Shown one piece after another: positions 1 to 6,329 of a DNA stretch of 12,682 bases. Position 1 is the stretch's first letter. The number at the start of each line of letters is the position of its first letter. The notes beneath the pieces were generated by a model, which ran no database searches, had not been told where the DNA came from, and saw nothing but the letters and a program-made list of their open reading frames with translations. The stretch lies in assembly GCA_021793935.1 (NCBI GenBank), contig JAJYRV010000028.1, positions 1 through 12,682 of the forward strand. Reading direction: 5' to 3'. Source of the stretch: Actinomycetes bacterium (GTDB lineage Bacteria; Actinomycetota; Actinomycetes; Actinomycetales; Beutenbergiaceae). Made by a program: the position numbers and the translations under genes.

Positions 1-699
1 GTTCGCTCCCGAGGGGAGGTGAGGGGCCTGTATCGGCACCAACCTGCGCCGAAGGATGTGCACAACCCCGTAGACGAAGGCGACTCCTTGGGAGACAACG
101 GTCGCGAAGGCAGCTCCGCGGATCCCCAGACCGAAGGTGTAGATGAACAACGGGTCGAGCGCGGCGTTGAGGATCACGGCGAGGGCGACGAAACGCATCG
201 GGGTCTTACTGTCCCCCATCGCCCGCAACACCGTGGAGATGAAGTTGTAGCCGAACAGGAACAGCATCCCGAGGAAGGTGATCTGCAGGTACTCACGTGC
301 CCATGTGAGGATCTCCACCGGAGTGCCCATCGCTTGTAACAGCAGGTCCGAGAGGAAGAACCCGGCGGCCCCCAAAGCGAGTGACCCGGCGAAGAGGATG
401 ACGATGAACGCGTTGAGGTAACGCTTCAGGCCCTCCTCATCGCGCCGCCCTCGTTGCTGGGACAGGATCGCGAGGGCGGCGTTGTTCATCCCGATGACGA
501 ACGAGAGTACCGTGAAGATCAGCGCGGACGAGATCGCCACTGCGCCGAGCGCCTGAGCCCCTAAGAGATTTCCCACCCACAGGTTGTCCACCAATTGGTA
601 GGAGGCCTGGAGCAGGTTCGCGAACATGATGGGGCCGGAGAAGGTCACCAGTTGCTTCAACGTGGCTCCGCTGGTGAAGTCCGTGCCCGTGGTCGCCAT
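1..699 (-). CDS. MATE-family multidrug efflux transporter, N-terminal part (runs off the window)
   Basis: Membrane exporter of the MATE family, which expels drugs and cationic compounds in exchange for Na+ or H+. My minus-strand translation gives 233 open codons from the ATG at 699 to the window edge, about half of the usual 440-470 residues. Visible marks are QLVDNLWVGNLLGA (residues 35-48), hydrophobic helices at about 19-33, 50-72, 93-123, 138-156 and 169-190, the loop RAMGDSKTP (159-167) and LDPLFIYTFGLGIRGAA (181-197), all typical of the first six-helix bundle. The start has a weak purine-rich site (GGAAGAG) a few bases upstream; another ATG at 712 is out of frame. The gene is divergent from the ABC-F gene at 911, so the two may be co-regulated. 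The family is secure; the substrate cannot be read from the sequence. Confidence 0.9.
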   Translation of the reverse strand, partial: MATTGTDFTSGATLKQLVTFSGPIMFANLLQASYQLVDNLWVGNLLGAQALGAVAISSALIFTVLSFVIGMNNAALAILSQQRGRRDEEGLKRYLNAFIVILFAGSLALGAAGFFLSDLLLQAMGTPVEILTWAREYLQITFLGMLFLFGYNFISTVLRAMGDSKTPMRFVALAVILNAALDPLFIYTFGLGIRGAAFATVVSQGVAFVYGVVHILRRRLVPIQAPHLPSGAN

Positions 700-741
700 C
701 GCGCTCTTCCATCGACGTCTGTGACTGCCGGAAGGATATCA

Positions 742-773
742 ACACACCGGACGGGCGGGCGCCCGCGGTGTGT
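742..773. promoter_or_regulatory. Perfect 8-bp inverted repeat between divergent MATE and ABC-F genes (candidate operator)
   Basis: ACACACCG at 742-749 is matched by CGGTGTGT at 766-773 with a 16-bp spacer. The spacer itself contains the 10-bp palindrome CGGGCGCCCG (756-765). It lies in the only space that can hold the promoters of both divergent genes. It could be an operator for a regulator of the pair, or simply a GC-rich hairpin. No regulator gene is adjacent in the window. Confidence 0.4.
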
Positions 774-821
774 GACCCCGTGCGCGGGGAATAATAGCTC
801 GCGCGGTGCTCCTAGTTCTGT

Positions 822-827
822 TACGTT
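822..827 (+). promoter_or_regulatory. Possible -10 box for the ABC-F transcript
   Basis: TACGTT is followed by 6 nt and then GTG at 834, the same geometry as the -10 boxes of pspC, the hydrolase, pdxK and dnaE in this window. Transcription would begin at or near 834 and give a leader of about 77 nt. An alternative -10 is TAATAG at 792-797. No clear -35 is seen for either. Confidence 0.35.
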
Positions 828-833
828 GTTGGC

Positions 834-845
834 GTGAAGAACTGA
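834..845 (+). promoter_or_regulatory. Possible leader mini-ORF (3 codons) upstream of the ABC-F gene
   Basis: GTG-AAG-AAC-TGA encodes a three-residue peptide (fMet-Lys-Asn) and would sit at the very 5' end of an mRNA started from the TACGTT box. Many ABC-F resistance genes are controlled by short upstream ORFs plus a hairpin, on which a drug-stalled ribosome changes the fold. The ORF is so short that chance is a real alternative. Confidence 0.25.
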
Positions 846-855
846 GTGTTGTCCT

Positions 856-890
856 ACCTGCGACCGCGGCGGCCGTTGCCCGGCAGGTTT
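856..890 (+). promoter_or_regulatory. Leader hairpin, possible attenuator of the ABC-F gene
   Basis: ACCTGC (856-861) pairs with GCAGGT (883-888). Inside it, GCGGC (866-870) can pair with GTTGC (875-879) using two G-U pairs around a GGCC loop. The stem is followed by only three T (888-890), so it would be a weak intrinsic terminator at best. It begins 10 nt after the mini-ORF stop and ends 20 nt before the ABC-F ATG. Confidence 0.3.
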
Positions 891-910
891 CCACGCAATC
901 TGGAACACTC

Positions 911-2629
911 ATGTCAACTCGGATTTCTCACGCTGCTCCCGAAGCCACCCATCTTTGGCTCGACGGCATCTCGTTCGCCTTCGGGGACCGTCGGGTCCTC
1001 ACCGACGTTTCGTTCTCGGTGCCATCCGGCGACCGGGTCGGCCTCATCGGCGAGAACGGGGCGGGCAAATCCACCTTGCTCCGCATCATCGCCGGACAGT
1101 TGGAACCATCGGCAGGAGCATTCGGAGCATCGGCACCTGGCTGGGCACCGGCGATCGGGCTCCTCCATCAGGAACCACCCTTCGCACCCTCGGACACCGT
1201 GGGCGAAGCAGTCGAATCGGCTGTCACTCCGGCTCGACGCGCCCTGGAGTCAATCACGCGCCTTGCAGCAGCGATCGAAGAAGACCCAGGAAGCACCCGG
1301 GTCGCCGCGGCATATTCCGGCGCATTGGACACAGCGGACCGGCTGGGGGCATGGGAACTTGACGCGAAAATCAGCGCGATGCTCGCAGGACTCGGGCTGG
1401 CCGGGGTCGCTCACGATCGCCCCACCCGCACACTTTCCGGCGGTCAGCGCGCCCGGTTAGCACTCGCGTGGCTGCTGCTTCGCGGACCGGATGTCCTGCT
1501 CTTGGACGAACCGACAAACCATCTCGATGACGCCGCTACGGCTCACCTTGTCACCGTGCTCACGGCTTGGCCAGGGCCGGTGCTCATGGCTAGCCACGAT
1601 CGGGCTTTCCTCGATGAGAGCGCGACCTCGCTCGTGGACCTTGATCCTGCGCCGCTCCCGCACTCTGTTGCAGATCCGCTCCGTCAAGACGGGCCGGGCT
1701 CGGGCATTGGCAGCACCCGGTATACGGGCACCTACAGCGATTACCTCACGTTCCGGCGAGAGGAGCGGCGGCGCTGGGAGCGTCAATACCTGGAAGAACA
1801 GGCGGAACTCAACCGTCTTCGACGCTCGGTGAACACGCATCAAACAGTCGGCCACGCGGATTGGAAGCCGCGCACCGAGGTACGGATGGCGCAGAAGTTC
1901 TACGCCGATCGCAACGCGAAAACCGTCTCCCGCCGCGTCAACGACGCTCGGACTCGACTCCGGCGGCTCGAGGAGCGCCAGCTACGCAAACCCCCAGCGG
2001 ACCTGGAATTTCGGGGCTTGCCCACCGATCGCGGAGCGACGGCGGGATCTAACCCCGTCCTCATCGCGAGCGACGTTCACGTCTCTGACCGCCTCCGCTC
2101 GACGTCGATGAGTATCAGCCAAGGTGAGAAGTGGCTGATCACCGGTCCAAATGGTGCGGGTAAATCGACGCTCCTCCTACTCCTCGCCGGAGAGCTAGCG
2201 CCAACGAGCGGGCACGTCACCCGCTTGACGCGGGAGCGGATCGGAATGCTCAGCCAAGCGGTTCATCTACCTGATCCCCGCGGGCGGGGAGATAGCCGCA
2301 CAGCAATCGAAACCTACACCGATCTCGTCGGCGCTGAGCGGGCTCAGCGAACGCCGCTGCGCACTTTCGGTTTGCTTGCTGGTCGCGATGAGAACCGACC
2401 GATCGCGCAGTTGAGTGTAGGGCAACAACGCCGACTTGCCTTGGCGGTATTACTCGCCGATCCACCTGAGATTTTACTCCTCGACGAACCGACGAACCAT
2501 TTCTCGCTGAGCCTCGTCTCCGCCCTGGAATCCGCCGTTGCCGCTTATCCCGGAACGGTTGTCATCGCTTCCCACGACCGCTGGTTACGCGCCCGGTGGG
2601 CGGGGCAGAAACTTTCGCTGCCTCAATAG
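911..2629 (+). CDS. ABC-F family ATPase, antibiotic-resistance (ribosome protection) type
   Basis: Cytosolic protein of 572 residues with two ATP-binding domains and no membrane segment. ABC-F proteins bind the ribosomal E site and, in the resistance group, push antibiotics out of the peptidyl transferase region. Domain 1: Walker A GENGAGKST (47-55), signature LSGGQ (175-179), Walker B VLLLDE (195-200), H-loop His229. Domain 2: GPNGAGKST (412-420), LSVGQ (501-505), ILLLDE (521-526), H-loop His555. A charged helical linker (about 275-365) lies between them. After the second Walker B the usual NHLD reads NHFS, a change I associate with actinomycete resistance proteins of the TlrC/OleB kind. I chose ATG 911 because homology starts just after it; a longer open frame exists back to a GTG at 806 but its translation has no family likeness. 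Wording in places (AT-ending codons) looks less GC-rich than dnaE or rluD, hinting at transfer; I did not measure it. Confidence 0.9.
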   Translation: MSTRISHAAPEATHLWLDGISFAFGDRRVLTDVSFSVPSGDRVGLIGENGAGKSTLLRIIAGQLEPSAGAFGASAPGWAPAIGLLHQEPPFAPSDTVGEAVESAVTPARRALESITRLAAAIEEDPGSTRVAAAYSGALDTADRLGAWELDAKISAMLAGLGLAGVAHDRPTRTLSGGQRARLALAWLLLRGPDVLLLDEPTNHLDDAATAHLVTVLTAWPGPVLMASHDRAFLDESATSLVDLDPAPLPHSVADPLRQDGPGSGIGSTRYTGTYSDYLTFRREERRRWERQYLEEQAELNRLRRSVNTHQTVGHADWKPRTEVRMAQKFYADRNAKTVSRRVNDARTRLRRLEERQLRKPPADLEFRGLPTDRGATAGSNPVLIASDVHVSDRLRSTSMSISQGEKWLITGPNGAGKSTLLLLLAGELAPTSGHVTRLTRERIGMLSQAVHLPDPRGRGDSRTAIETYTDLVGAERAQRTPLRTFGLLAGRDENRPIAQLSVGQQRRLALAVLLADPPEILLLDEPTNHFSLSLVSALESAVAAYPGTVVIASHDRWLRARWAGQKLSLPQ

Positions 2630-2648
2630 CTCTCGCGGGGGCGAGCTA
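2627..2648. terminator. Hairpin between convergent genes containing both stop codons
   Basis: TAGCTC (2627-2632) is complementary to GAGCTA (2643-2648) with a 10-nt loop in which GC/GC can pair again. The TAG stop of the ABC-F gene opens one arm, and the TAG stop of the SDR remnant opens the other arm on the opposite strand. There is no T-run on either side, so termination strength is uncertain. Confidence 0.45.
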
Positions 2649-3020
2649 CTTCGTCGCCACCACCTTCTGTGAGGCGGCGTCGGCGGCCGAGGCCATCTTC
2701 TTCGCGATGAACCGGATGGCCCTCGTAGGCATCACTCGGGAGAGCCGGTCGAGCAGTTTCGCATCGTTTCCGATCCGTACCCGCGGTTTCCCCTTGGCAA
2801 CCGCCTCAACGATTTGCCGGGCCGCGTCGATCGAGGAGGTCATCTTGATCGGGGAGTCCGCAGCGGAGGCGGTCGTCTCGCTCGCTCCGGAGTTGCGGGC
2901 GATATCGGTCACGATTACCCCGGGAAACACGACGGTCACGGTGACGTTGCTCTGCGCGAGTTCGGCTTGGAGACCTTCGGCCCCCCGGGCGCGTTCGTCC
3001 GTCACGACCCCGCCCTTCAT
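2646..3020 (-). pseudogene. C-terminal remnant of a short-chain dehydrogenase/reductase
   Basis: The open frame from ATG 3020 gives 124 residues, where a complete SDR has about 250-290. From about residue 12 on it matches the last third of the family: RGAEGLQAEL (12-21), the helix after the catalytic Tyr-x-x-x-Lys, then VTVTVVFPGVIVTDI (26-40), the strand and PG loop after it, and a tail of the type found in membrane-associated SDRs. The Rossmann glycine motif and the catalytic Ser/Tyr/Lys are absent, and an in-frame TAA lies upstream near 3071, so no activity is expected. No ribosome binding site precedes the ATG. The first ten or so residues do not resemble SDRs and may be sequence fused at a deletion joint. 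The neighbour on the other side is a TetR-like remnant in opposite orientation. Confidence 0.7.
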
Positions 3021-3066
3021 GACAAGATCGCCGATGACGAGTTCGACGGCATCGAAGGGCGGCGCT
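2990..3066. other. Unassigned joint sequence between the SDR and TetR-like remnants
   Basis: About 75 bp that I cannot assign to either neighbour. On the minus strand it reads in frame with the SDR remnant (FDAVELVIGDLVMKGG and onward) but unlike that family. It probably contains the deletion breakpoint. Confidence 0.35.
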
Positions 3067-3294
3067 GATTATGACGGGATAGCGCGTCTCGGTGCCCTGC
3101 TGAGCACGCCGTTGGAACGGGGGAGCGCCACTGGCCTCATCGAACCTGGGGTGACGGTCGAGGAGGTCATCCTCGCGGTCCGGATGGCGTACGGAATTAT
3201 TCGCACCTGCGATCCCGCAACCGAGCCGGCCGAGCTACGGCGCGTCATTCTCGATGCGTTTCCGCGCTTGTCCGGGCCGGGAGCAACTGGCTGA
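3067..3294 (+). pseudogene. C-terminal remnant of a TetR-like transcriptional regulator
   Basis: Seventy-five residues ending at TGA 3294 resemble the last ligand-domain helices of actinobacterial TetR regulators: a leucine-rich helix (RLGALLSTPLERG), then GLIEPGVTVEEVILAVRMAY, then a closing helix ELRRVILDAF. The DNA-binding helix-turn-helix and most of the ligand domain, some 110-130 residues, are missing. The frame stays open further upstream only because it runs antisense to the SDR remnant. TetR genes are often divergent from an SDR gene, so the simplest reading is a divergent TetR/SDR pair whose shared middle, with both 5' ends and the promoters, was deleted. The assignment is from pattern only; a short unrelated ORF cannot be excluded. 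Confidence 0.5.
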
Positions 3295-3295
3295 T

Positions 3296-3550
3296 TCAAG
3301 CGCGGCCGTGGTAGCCGTCGAGGAACCTCTCCAACGGGATCCCGCCGGTTGAGTTCGGGGTGAGTACCCAGACGACGAGGTAGGTGCCCACGCCGATCCC
3401 GGGAATGAGGAAGAGGATGAGCATGATGAGGCGGACGACGGCCGGGGAAACGCCCAGGTGCCGCGCGATACCACCGGCGATGCCACCCAGGATGCGGTTC
3501 GGGCCGCGATAGAAACCTAGGCCCCTGACGAAATTGAAGAACGATTTCAT
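3296..3550 (-). CDS. Small PspC-domain membrane protein
   Basis: Eighty-four residues that are almost entirely one PspC domain. The diagnostic run RGPNRILGGIAGGIARHLG (15-33) is followed by SPAVVRLIMLILFLIPGIG and a hydrophobic stretch to about residue 63 (one hairpin or one long membrane helix), then a short polar tail. PspC proteins belong to the phage-shock/envelope-stress response; in E. coli PspC works with PspB to recruit PspA. No pspA or pspB is next door, which is common for actinobacterial stand-alone copies, so the exact role is open. The ATG at 3550 is favoured because a TACGGT box ends 6 nt upstream. It ends 2 nt from the convergent TetR-like remnant. Confidence 0.88.
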   Translation of the reverse strand: MKSFFNFVRGLGFYRGPNRILGGIAGGIARHLGVSPAVVRLIMLILFLIPGIGVGTYLVVWVLTPNSTGGIPLERFLDGYHGRA

Positions 3551-3556
3551 AGTGTT

Positions 3557-3562
3557 ACCGTA
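3557..3562 (-). promoter_or_regulatory. -10 box, leaderless-type, for the pspC-like gene
   Basis: Minus-strand TACGGT, then 6 nt, then ATG. This spacing places the transcription start on or next to the A of the ATG. There is no good ribosome binding site closer than about 17 nt. No -35 is recognisable. Confidence 0.5.
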
Positions 3563-3617
3563 GATCCTTCCCGGCTTCGGCGCGAGGGGTTGCGGCAGAG
3601 GAAGACGATTCTTTCAT

Positions 3618-3637
3618 GCACCTATTTGCGCAGGTGC
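3618..3637 (-). terminator. Hairpin at the hisD stop codon
   Basis: On the minus strand GCACCT and AGGTGC form a 6-bp stem with an 8-nt loop that includes the TAG stop of hisD. A T-run is lacking, so it may be a weak terminator or an mRNA 3'-end stabiliser between hisD and pspC. Confidence 0.35.
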
Positions 3638-4953
3638 GCGGCTACGCCGTGCGAAGGCAAATCCTCGGCGTTCGCGAGCGTGAGGAGATGATCGGTCACC
3701 TCGGCGAGTGCCGTGCGGGAGTAGTCGATCACCTGCACAGATTTCAGGTAGGCCTGCACGCCGAGCCCGGAGGCGAAACGGGCGGTCCCGCCAGTCGGGA
3801 GCACGTGGTTGGAGCCGGAGATGTAATCCCCGAGCGGCACCGGGGAGTAGGGACCCACGAAGATCGCGCCCGCGTTGGTGATTCGGCGCGCCACCCCAGC
3901 CGCGTCTTCCGTCTGGATCTCCAAGTGTTCAGCTGCGTAGGCGTTGACGACGGCGATGCCCGCCTCGAGGTCGTCGACGAGCACGATCCCGGATTGTGGC
4001 CCCGCCAGCGCCGTGGCGATCCGCTCGGCGTGGACGGCGGAAGCCGCCTGTTCGGTGATCGCCCCCGCGACTTTGCCCGCGAACGCTCCCGACGGGGTAA
4101 CGAGCACGGACGCGGCGGCCGGGTCATGTTCCGCCTGGGAGATGAGGTCCGCCGCGACCCACGCGGGGTTGGCGGTGTCGTCGGCGAGGACGGCGATCTC
4201 GGTCGTTCCCGCCTCGGAGTCGATACCCACGGTTCCCAACACCGCACGTTTGGCGGCAGCGACGTAAATGTTCCCCGGTCCGGTGACGACGTCGACCGGC
4301 GGGCAACTGTTGGCCAGGTCAATTTCCCCGTCCGCTCCACGGGTCGTGACCCCGTGGGCAAACATCCCGACGGCTTGCGCACCGCCGACGGCGTACACCT
4401 CCTCGATCCCGAGCAGGGCGCAGGCAGCGAGGATGGTGGGGTCGGGCCAGCCGCCGTTTTCTCGTTGCGGTGGCGAGGTGACCGCGAGCGAACCGACCCC
4501 GGCAACCTGCGCGGGGACGACGTTCATCACGACCGAGGAGGGGTAGACGGCGAGCCCGCCGGGCACGTACAGCCCCACTCGGGAGACGGGGATCCACCGT
4601 TGCTGGACGGTGCCGCCGGGAGCAAGTTCGCTCGTGCGTTCCTCGGGCAACTGCGCCGAGTGGGCGATCCGGGCGCGGCGGATGGATTCCACCAGCGCGT
4701 CACGAACGGCGGAGTCAAGGTTCTTCTGCGCATCCGCGATCACCTGTGCAGGCACACGCAGCGAGTCCGGGCGCACGCGGTCAAATTTCTCGGTGAGCGC
4801 TAGGAGCGCTTCGGCGCCGCCCTCACGCACCTCATCGAGGATCGGACGAACGGTCTCGATAGCTACCCCGACGTCAACTTCTGCGCGGGGCAACACCCCG
4901 CGCAGTTCCTCGGGGGAAAGGGTGGAACCGCGAAGATCGATAGTGCGCATCAC
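3622..4953 (-). CDS. hisD: Histidinol dehydrogenase
   Basis: Zinc- and NAD+-dependent enzyme that oxidises L-histidinol twice, through the aldehyde, to L-histidine: the last two steps of the pathway, in the cytosol. With the GTG start at 4953 it has 443 residues, the normal family length. Diagnostic runs are [20 protein letters not shown] (about 128-147), [20 protein letters not shown] (224-243), [15 protein letters not shown] and SQAEHDP. Zinc ligands expected from E. coli HisD are present as Gln273, His276, Asp376 (GDYISGSNH) and His435 (LPSHGVAAH), and the catalytic Glu342-His343 pair in AAEHLE. Starts in frame at 4962 (ATG), 4953 (GTG) and 4950 (ATG) are all possible; a TAGAAT box 7 nt before 4953 overlaps the 4962 ATG and favours 4953 or 4950. 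An upstream start at 5064 would overlap the cupin gene. No other his gene follows, unlike the usual hisD-hisC-hisB order. Confidence 0.96.
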   Translation of the reverse strand: MMRTIDLRGSTLSPEELRGVLPRAEVDVGVAIETVRPILDEVREGGAEALLALTEKFDRVRPDSLRVPAQVIADAQKNLDSAVRDALVESIRRARIAHSAQLPEERTSELAPGGTVQQRWIPVSRVGLYVPGGLAVYPSSVVMNVVPAQVAGVGSLAVTSPPQRENGGWPDPTILAACALLGIEEVYAVGGAQAVGMFAHGVTTRGADGEIDLANSCPPVDVVTGPGNIYVAAAKRAVLGTVGIDSEAGTTEIAVLADDTANPAWVAADLISQAEHDPAAASVLVTPSGAFAGKVAGAITEQAASAVHAERIATALAGPQSGIVLVDDLEAGIAVVNAYAAEHLEIQTEDAAGVARRITNAGAIFVGPYSPVPLGDYISGSNHVLPTGGTARFASGLGVQAYLKSVQVIDYSRTALAEVTDHLLTLANAEDLPSHGVAAHLRK

Positions 4954-4960
4954 GGTTGCC

Positions 4961-4966
4961 ATTCTA
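4961..4966 (-). promoter_or_regulatory. -10 box, leaderless-type, for hisD
   Basis: TAGAAT on the minus strand, then 7 nt, then GTG-ATG in the hisD frame. It is identical in sequence and spacing to the dnaE box in this window. It lies in the 64 bp between the cupin stop and the hisD start, so hisD can be transcribed separately. Confidence 0.5.
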
Positions 4967-5017
4967 CTGGCCCGCGCGGCCCGGGCGGCCCGCTGTTCAC
5001 GTTCTGGATCCTCGGGG

Positions 5018-5404
5018 TCACACGGGTTCAGCGAGGCGCACTGGGTCCTCGTGTCCCCCGGCACTCTGGATACTGCGGCTGAGCGCCACGGTGAGCAGGA
5101 ACGTGGTGTCGGTTTCGCCTTCTACCTCGAACGGCCCATCGGGAATGACGAGGTGGCTCCATTCGCGGCCGAACCACTGGGTGCCCCCCGCGCGCAACCA
5201 GAGCCGACCGGAGATGACCAGCAAGGTAGCTTCCCCGGAAGTGGACTGCACGTTCATCACGGCGCCTTGACGCAACGCGACCGCGGTCTGCCGCAGCCGC
5301 TTCTCGTGCCCGCCCACGATGGTGTCGGCCGCCCGGCCGCTGGATGCCGTCTCGGCAATCTTGAGTAATTCGCGCGCTTTCGCCGCCAGGCTGATCTTGT
5401 TCAC
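5018..5404 (-). CDS. Small cupin-fold protein, function unknown
   Basis: Protein of 128 residues that I recognise as a conserved actinobacterial cupin family of unassigned role. It opens with a short helical part ([16 protein letters not shown], 3-18), then [14 protein letters not shown] (31-44) and a single cupin beta-barrel: [18 protein letters not shown] (57-74) is the first conserved half, [23 protein letters not shown] (84-106, quoted in part as [14 protein letters not shown] and FLLTV) the second. Few of the histidines that bind metal in cupin enzymes are kept, so a metal-dependent reaction is doubtful. The C-terminal 20 residues are variable. The GTG at 5404 is chosen because GGGAAG stands about 9 nt upstream and homology begins directly. 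It lies upstream of hisD on the same strand, but hisD seems to have its own promoter. Confidence 0.75.
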   Translation of the reverse strand: MNKISLAAKARELLKIAETASSGRAADTIVGGHEKRLRQTAVALRQGAVMNVQSTSGEATLLVISGRLWLRAGGTQWFGREWSHLVIPDGPFEVEGETDTTFLLTVALSRSIQSAGGHEDPVRLAEPV

Positions 5405-5581
5405 GTCACACCGCTTCCCGCCGTTGGTTCAGTTCTTCTACATTACGGGCGAAGCAGCGCGGAGGAAAGCACCCTGGGAAGGATTGCGCGCACGTACCAC
5501 GTACCCGGGCTGCGAGGCGCGGGTGCTGGTGAGAGCGGCGCGGACCACAGAAATGCCACTCGTGCGGTGGTCGGCCGGTGC
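5405..5581. other. Intergenic stretch upstream of the cupin gene
   Basis: 177 bp with no convincing gene. It holds a tandem repeat CACGTAC-CACGTAC (5491-5504) and, on the minus strand, TAATGT (5440-5445), a possible -10 box for the cupin gene with a leader of about 30 nt carrying the GGGAAG site. Confidence 0.4.
5440..5445 (-). promoter_or_regulatory. Possible -10 box of the cupin gene
   Basis: TAATGT on the minus strand, 35 nt before the GTG start, with TTTCCT at a plausible -35 distance (5463-5468). In contrast to its neighbours this gene would have a leader with a ribosome binding site. Confidence 0.3.
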
Positions 5582-6286
5582 CTACGGCGTACCGGCGCCG
5601 GTGAGAACTCCGTGGAGGACCTCTGCGAGCGCAGTTGGACAGGTGCGCATGGGCCAGTGGCCGGAGTCGAGGTCCACGTAGGAGATCTCCTGCACCCGTG
5701 CGAGTTCCGGCACGTCGCCACGGGTGATCCATGCTTTCGCGTCCTCGGTGCTGAATTCCGGGCACACGAGTCCCACCGGAATCGAAAACCGTCGCTCCTC
5801 CTCATACGTCACCTTGCCCGTGGCCACCCCTTCCGGGACGGGAACCACGACGGCGCGCAACTCCTCGCGATCGTGTTCATCAAGATCGGCGACGTCGGCC
5901 TGCTCGAATGCCTCCCAGCCCGGGAACGGCACAACTCCGTTGCGGATAGGGAAGAAGTCGGCATAGGTCCCACCACCGGCGGCGGGAAACCCGCCGACCA
6001 TGATGACCCCGCGCACCCGCGCCGGGCGGTGCGAGGCCGCGATCCACACGAGGGTGGACGCAGCGGAGTGGCCGACCAGCACCGGGTGGTCCGCCGCGTC
6101 GATCGCGGTGAGCACGTATGCGAGCTGATCCGCCAGGGTTGCGTCAGTGGCGCCCCCCTGACCGGGCAGCGTGAGGGCGAGGGGCCGGTGGCCACGCTCA
6201 CGTAGGGCCGCGGCCGAGGCGGCCCACACCGTCCCGGGTAGCCACAGACCCGGGACGAGGAGGACATCGGCGCTGGGAATGGTCAC
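5582..6286 (-). CDS. Alpha/beta-hydrolase family protein
   Basis: Serine hydrolase fold of 234 residues, probably an esterase or related enzyme of the cytosol. Visible: the first strand and oxyanion loop VLLVPGLWLPGTVW (8-21), LALTLPGQGG (36-45), nucleophile elbow GHSAA (72-76, Ser74), and the histidine in DLDSGHWPM (206-213, His210). The acid residue is less clear, Glu181 or Asp182 being candidates. The last glycine of the usual G-x-S-x-G is alanine, a known variant. No signal peptide is seen. The GTG at 6286 is chosen because TACGCT ends 6 nt before it and family likeness starts at once; a longer frame would run into the end of dnaE. It lies 43 bp downstream of dnaE. The substrate cannot be predicted. 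Confidence 0.85.
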   Translation of the reverse strand: MTIPSADVLLVPGLWLPGTVWAASAAALRERGHRPLALTLPGQGGATDATLADQLAYVLTAIDAADHPVLVGHSAASTLVWIAASHRPARVRGVIMVGGFPAAGGGTYADFFPIRNGVVPFPGWEAFEQADVADLDEHDREELRAVVVPVPEGVATGKVTYEEERRFSIPVGLVCPEFSTEDAKAWITRGDVPELARVQEISYVDLDSGHWPMRTCPTALAEVLHGVLTGAGTP

Positions 6287-6292
6287 ACCGCA

Positions 6293-6298
6293 AGCGTA
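6293..6298 (-). promoter_or_regulatory. -10 box, leaderless-type, for the hydrolase
   Basis: TACGCT on the minus strand, then 6 nt, then GTG. The mRNA would begin at the start codon. It lies in the 43-bp gap after dnaE, so the hydrolase need not depend on dnaE transcription. Confidence 0.45.
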
Positions 6299-6329
6299 GG
6301 TGAACGGGCGGGGTGTGGCGATAGCGACC

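Noticed and set aside
806..910. N-terminal extension of the ABC-F protein from GTG 806
   Set aside because: The 35 extra residues have no family likeness and would translate the putative leader hairpin; ATG 911 fits the family start.
2596..3066. Upstream part of the plus-strand frame that leads into the TetR-like remnant
   Set aside because: It is antisense to the SDR remnant, whose codons show clear SDR sequence; only the part after about 3067 looks regulator-like.
3616..4803. Open plus-strand frame of 395 codons
   Set aside because: Antisense to hisD, with composition typical of a GC-rich shadow frame.
4951..5064. N-terminal extension of hisD to an ATG at 5064
   Set aside because: It would overlap the cupin gene by 47 bp, is rich in Ala/Arg low-complexity sequence, and HisD proteins begin close to RTIDLRG.
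5567..6205. Open plus-strand frame of 212 codons
   Set aside because: Antisense to the alpha/beta hydrolase, which has its Ser and His motifs in the other strand.
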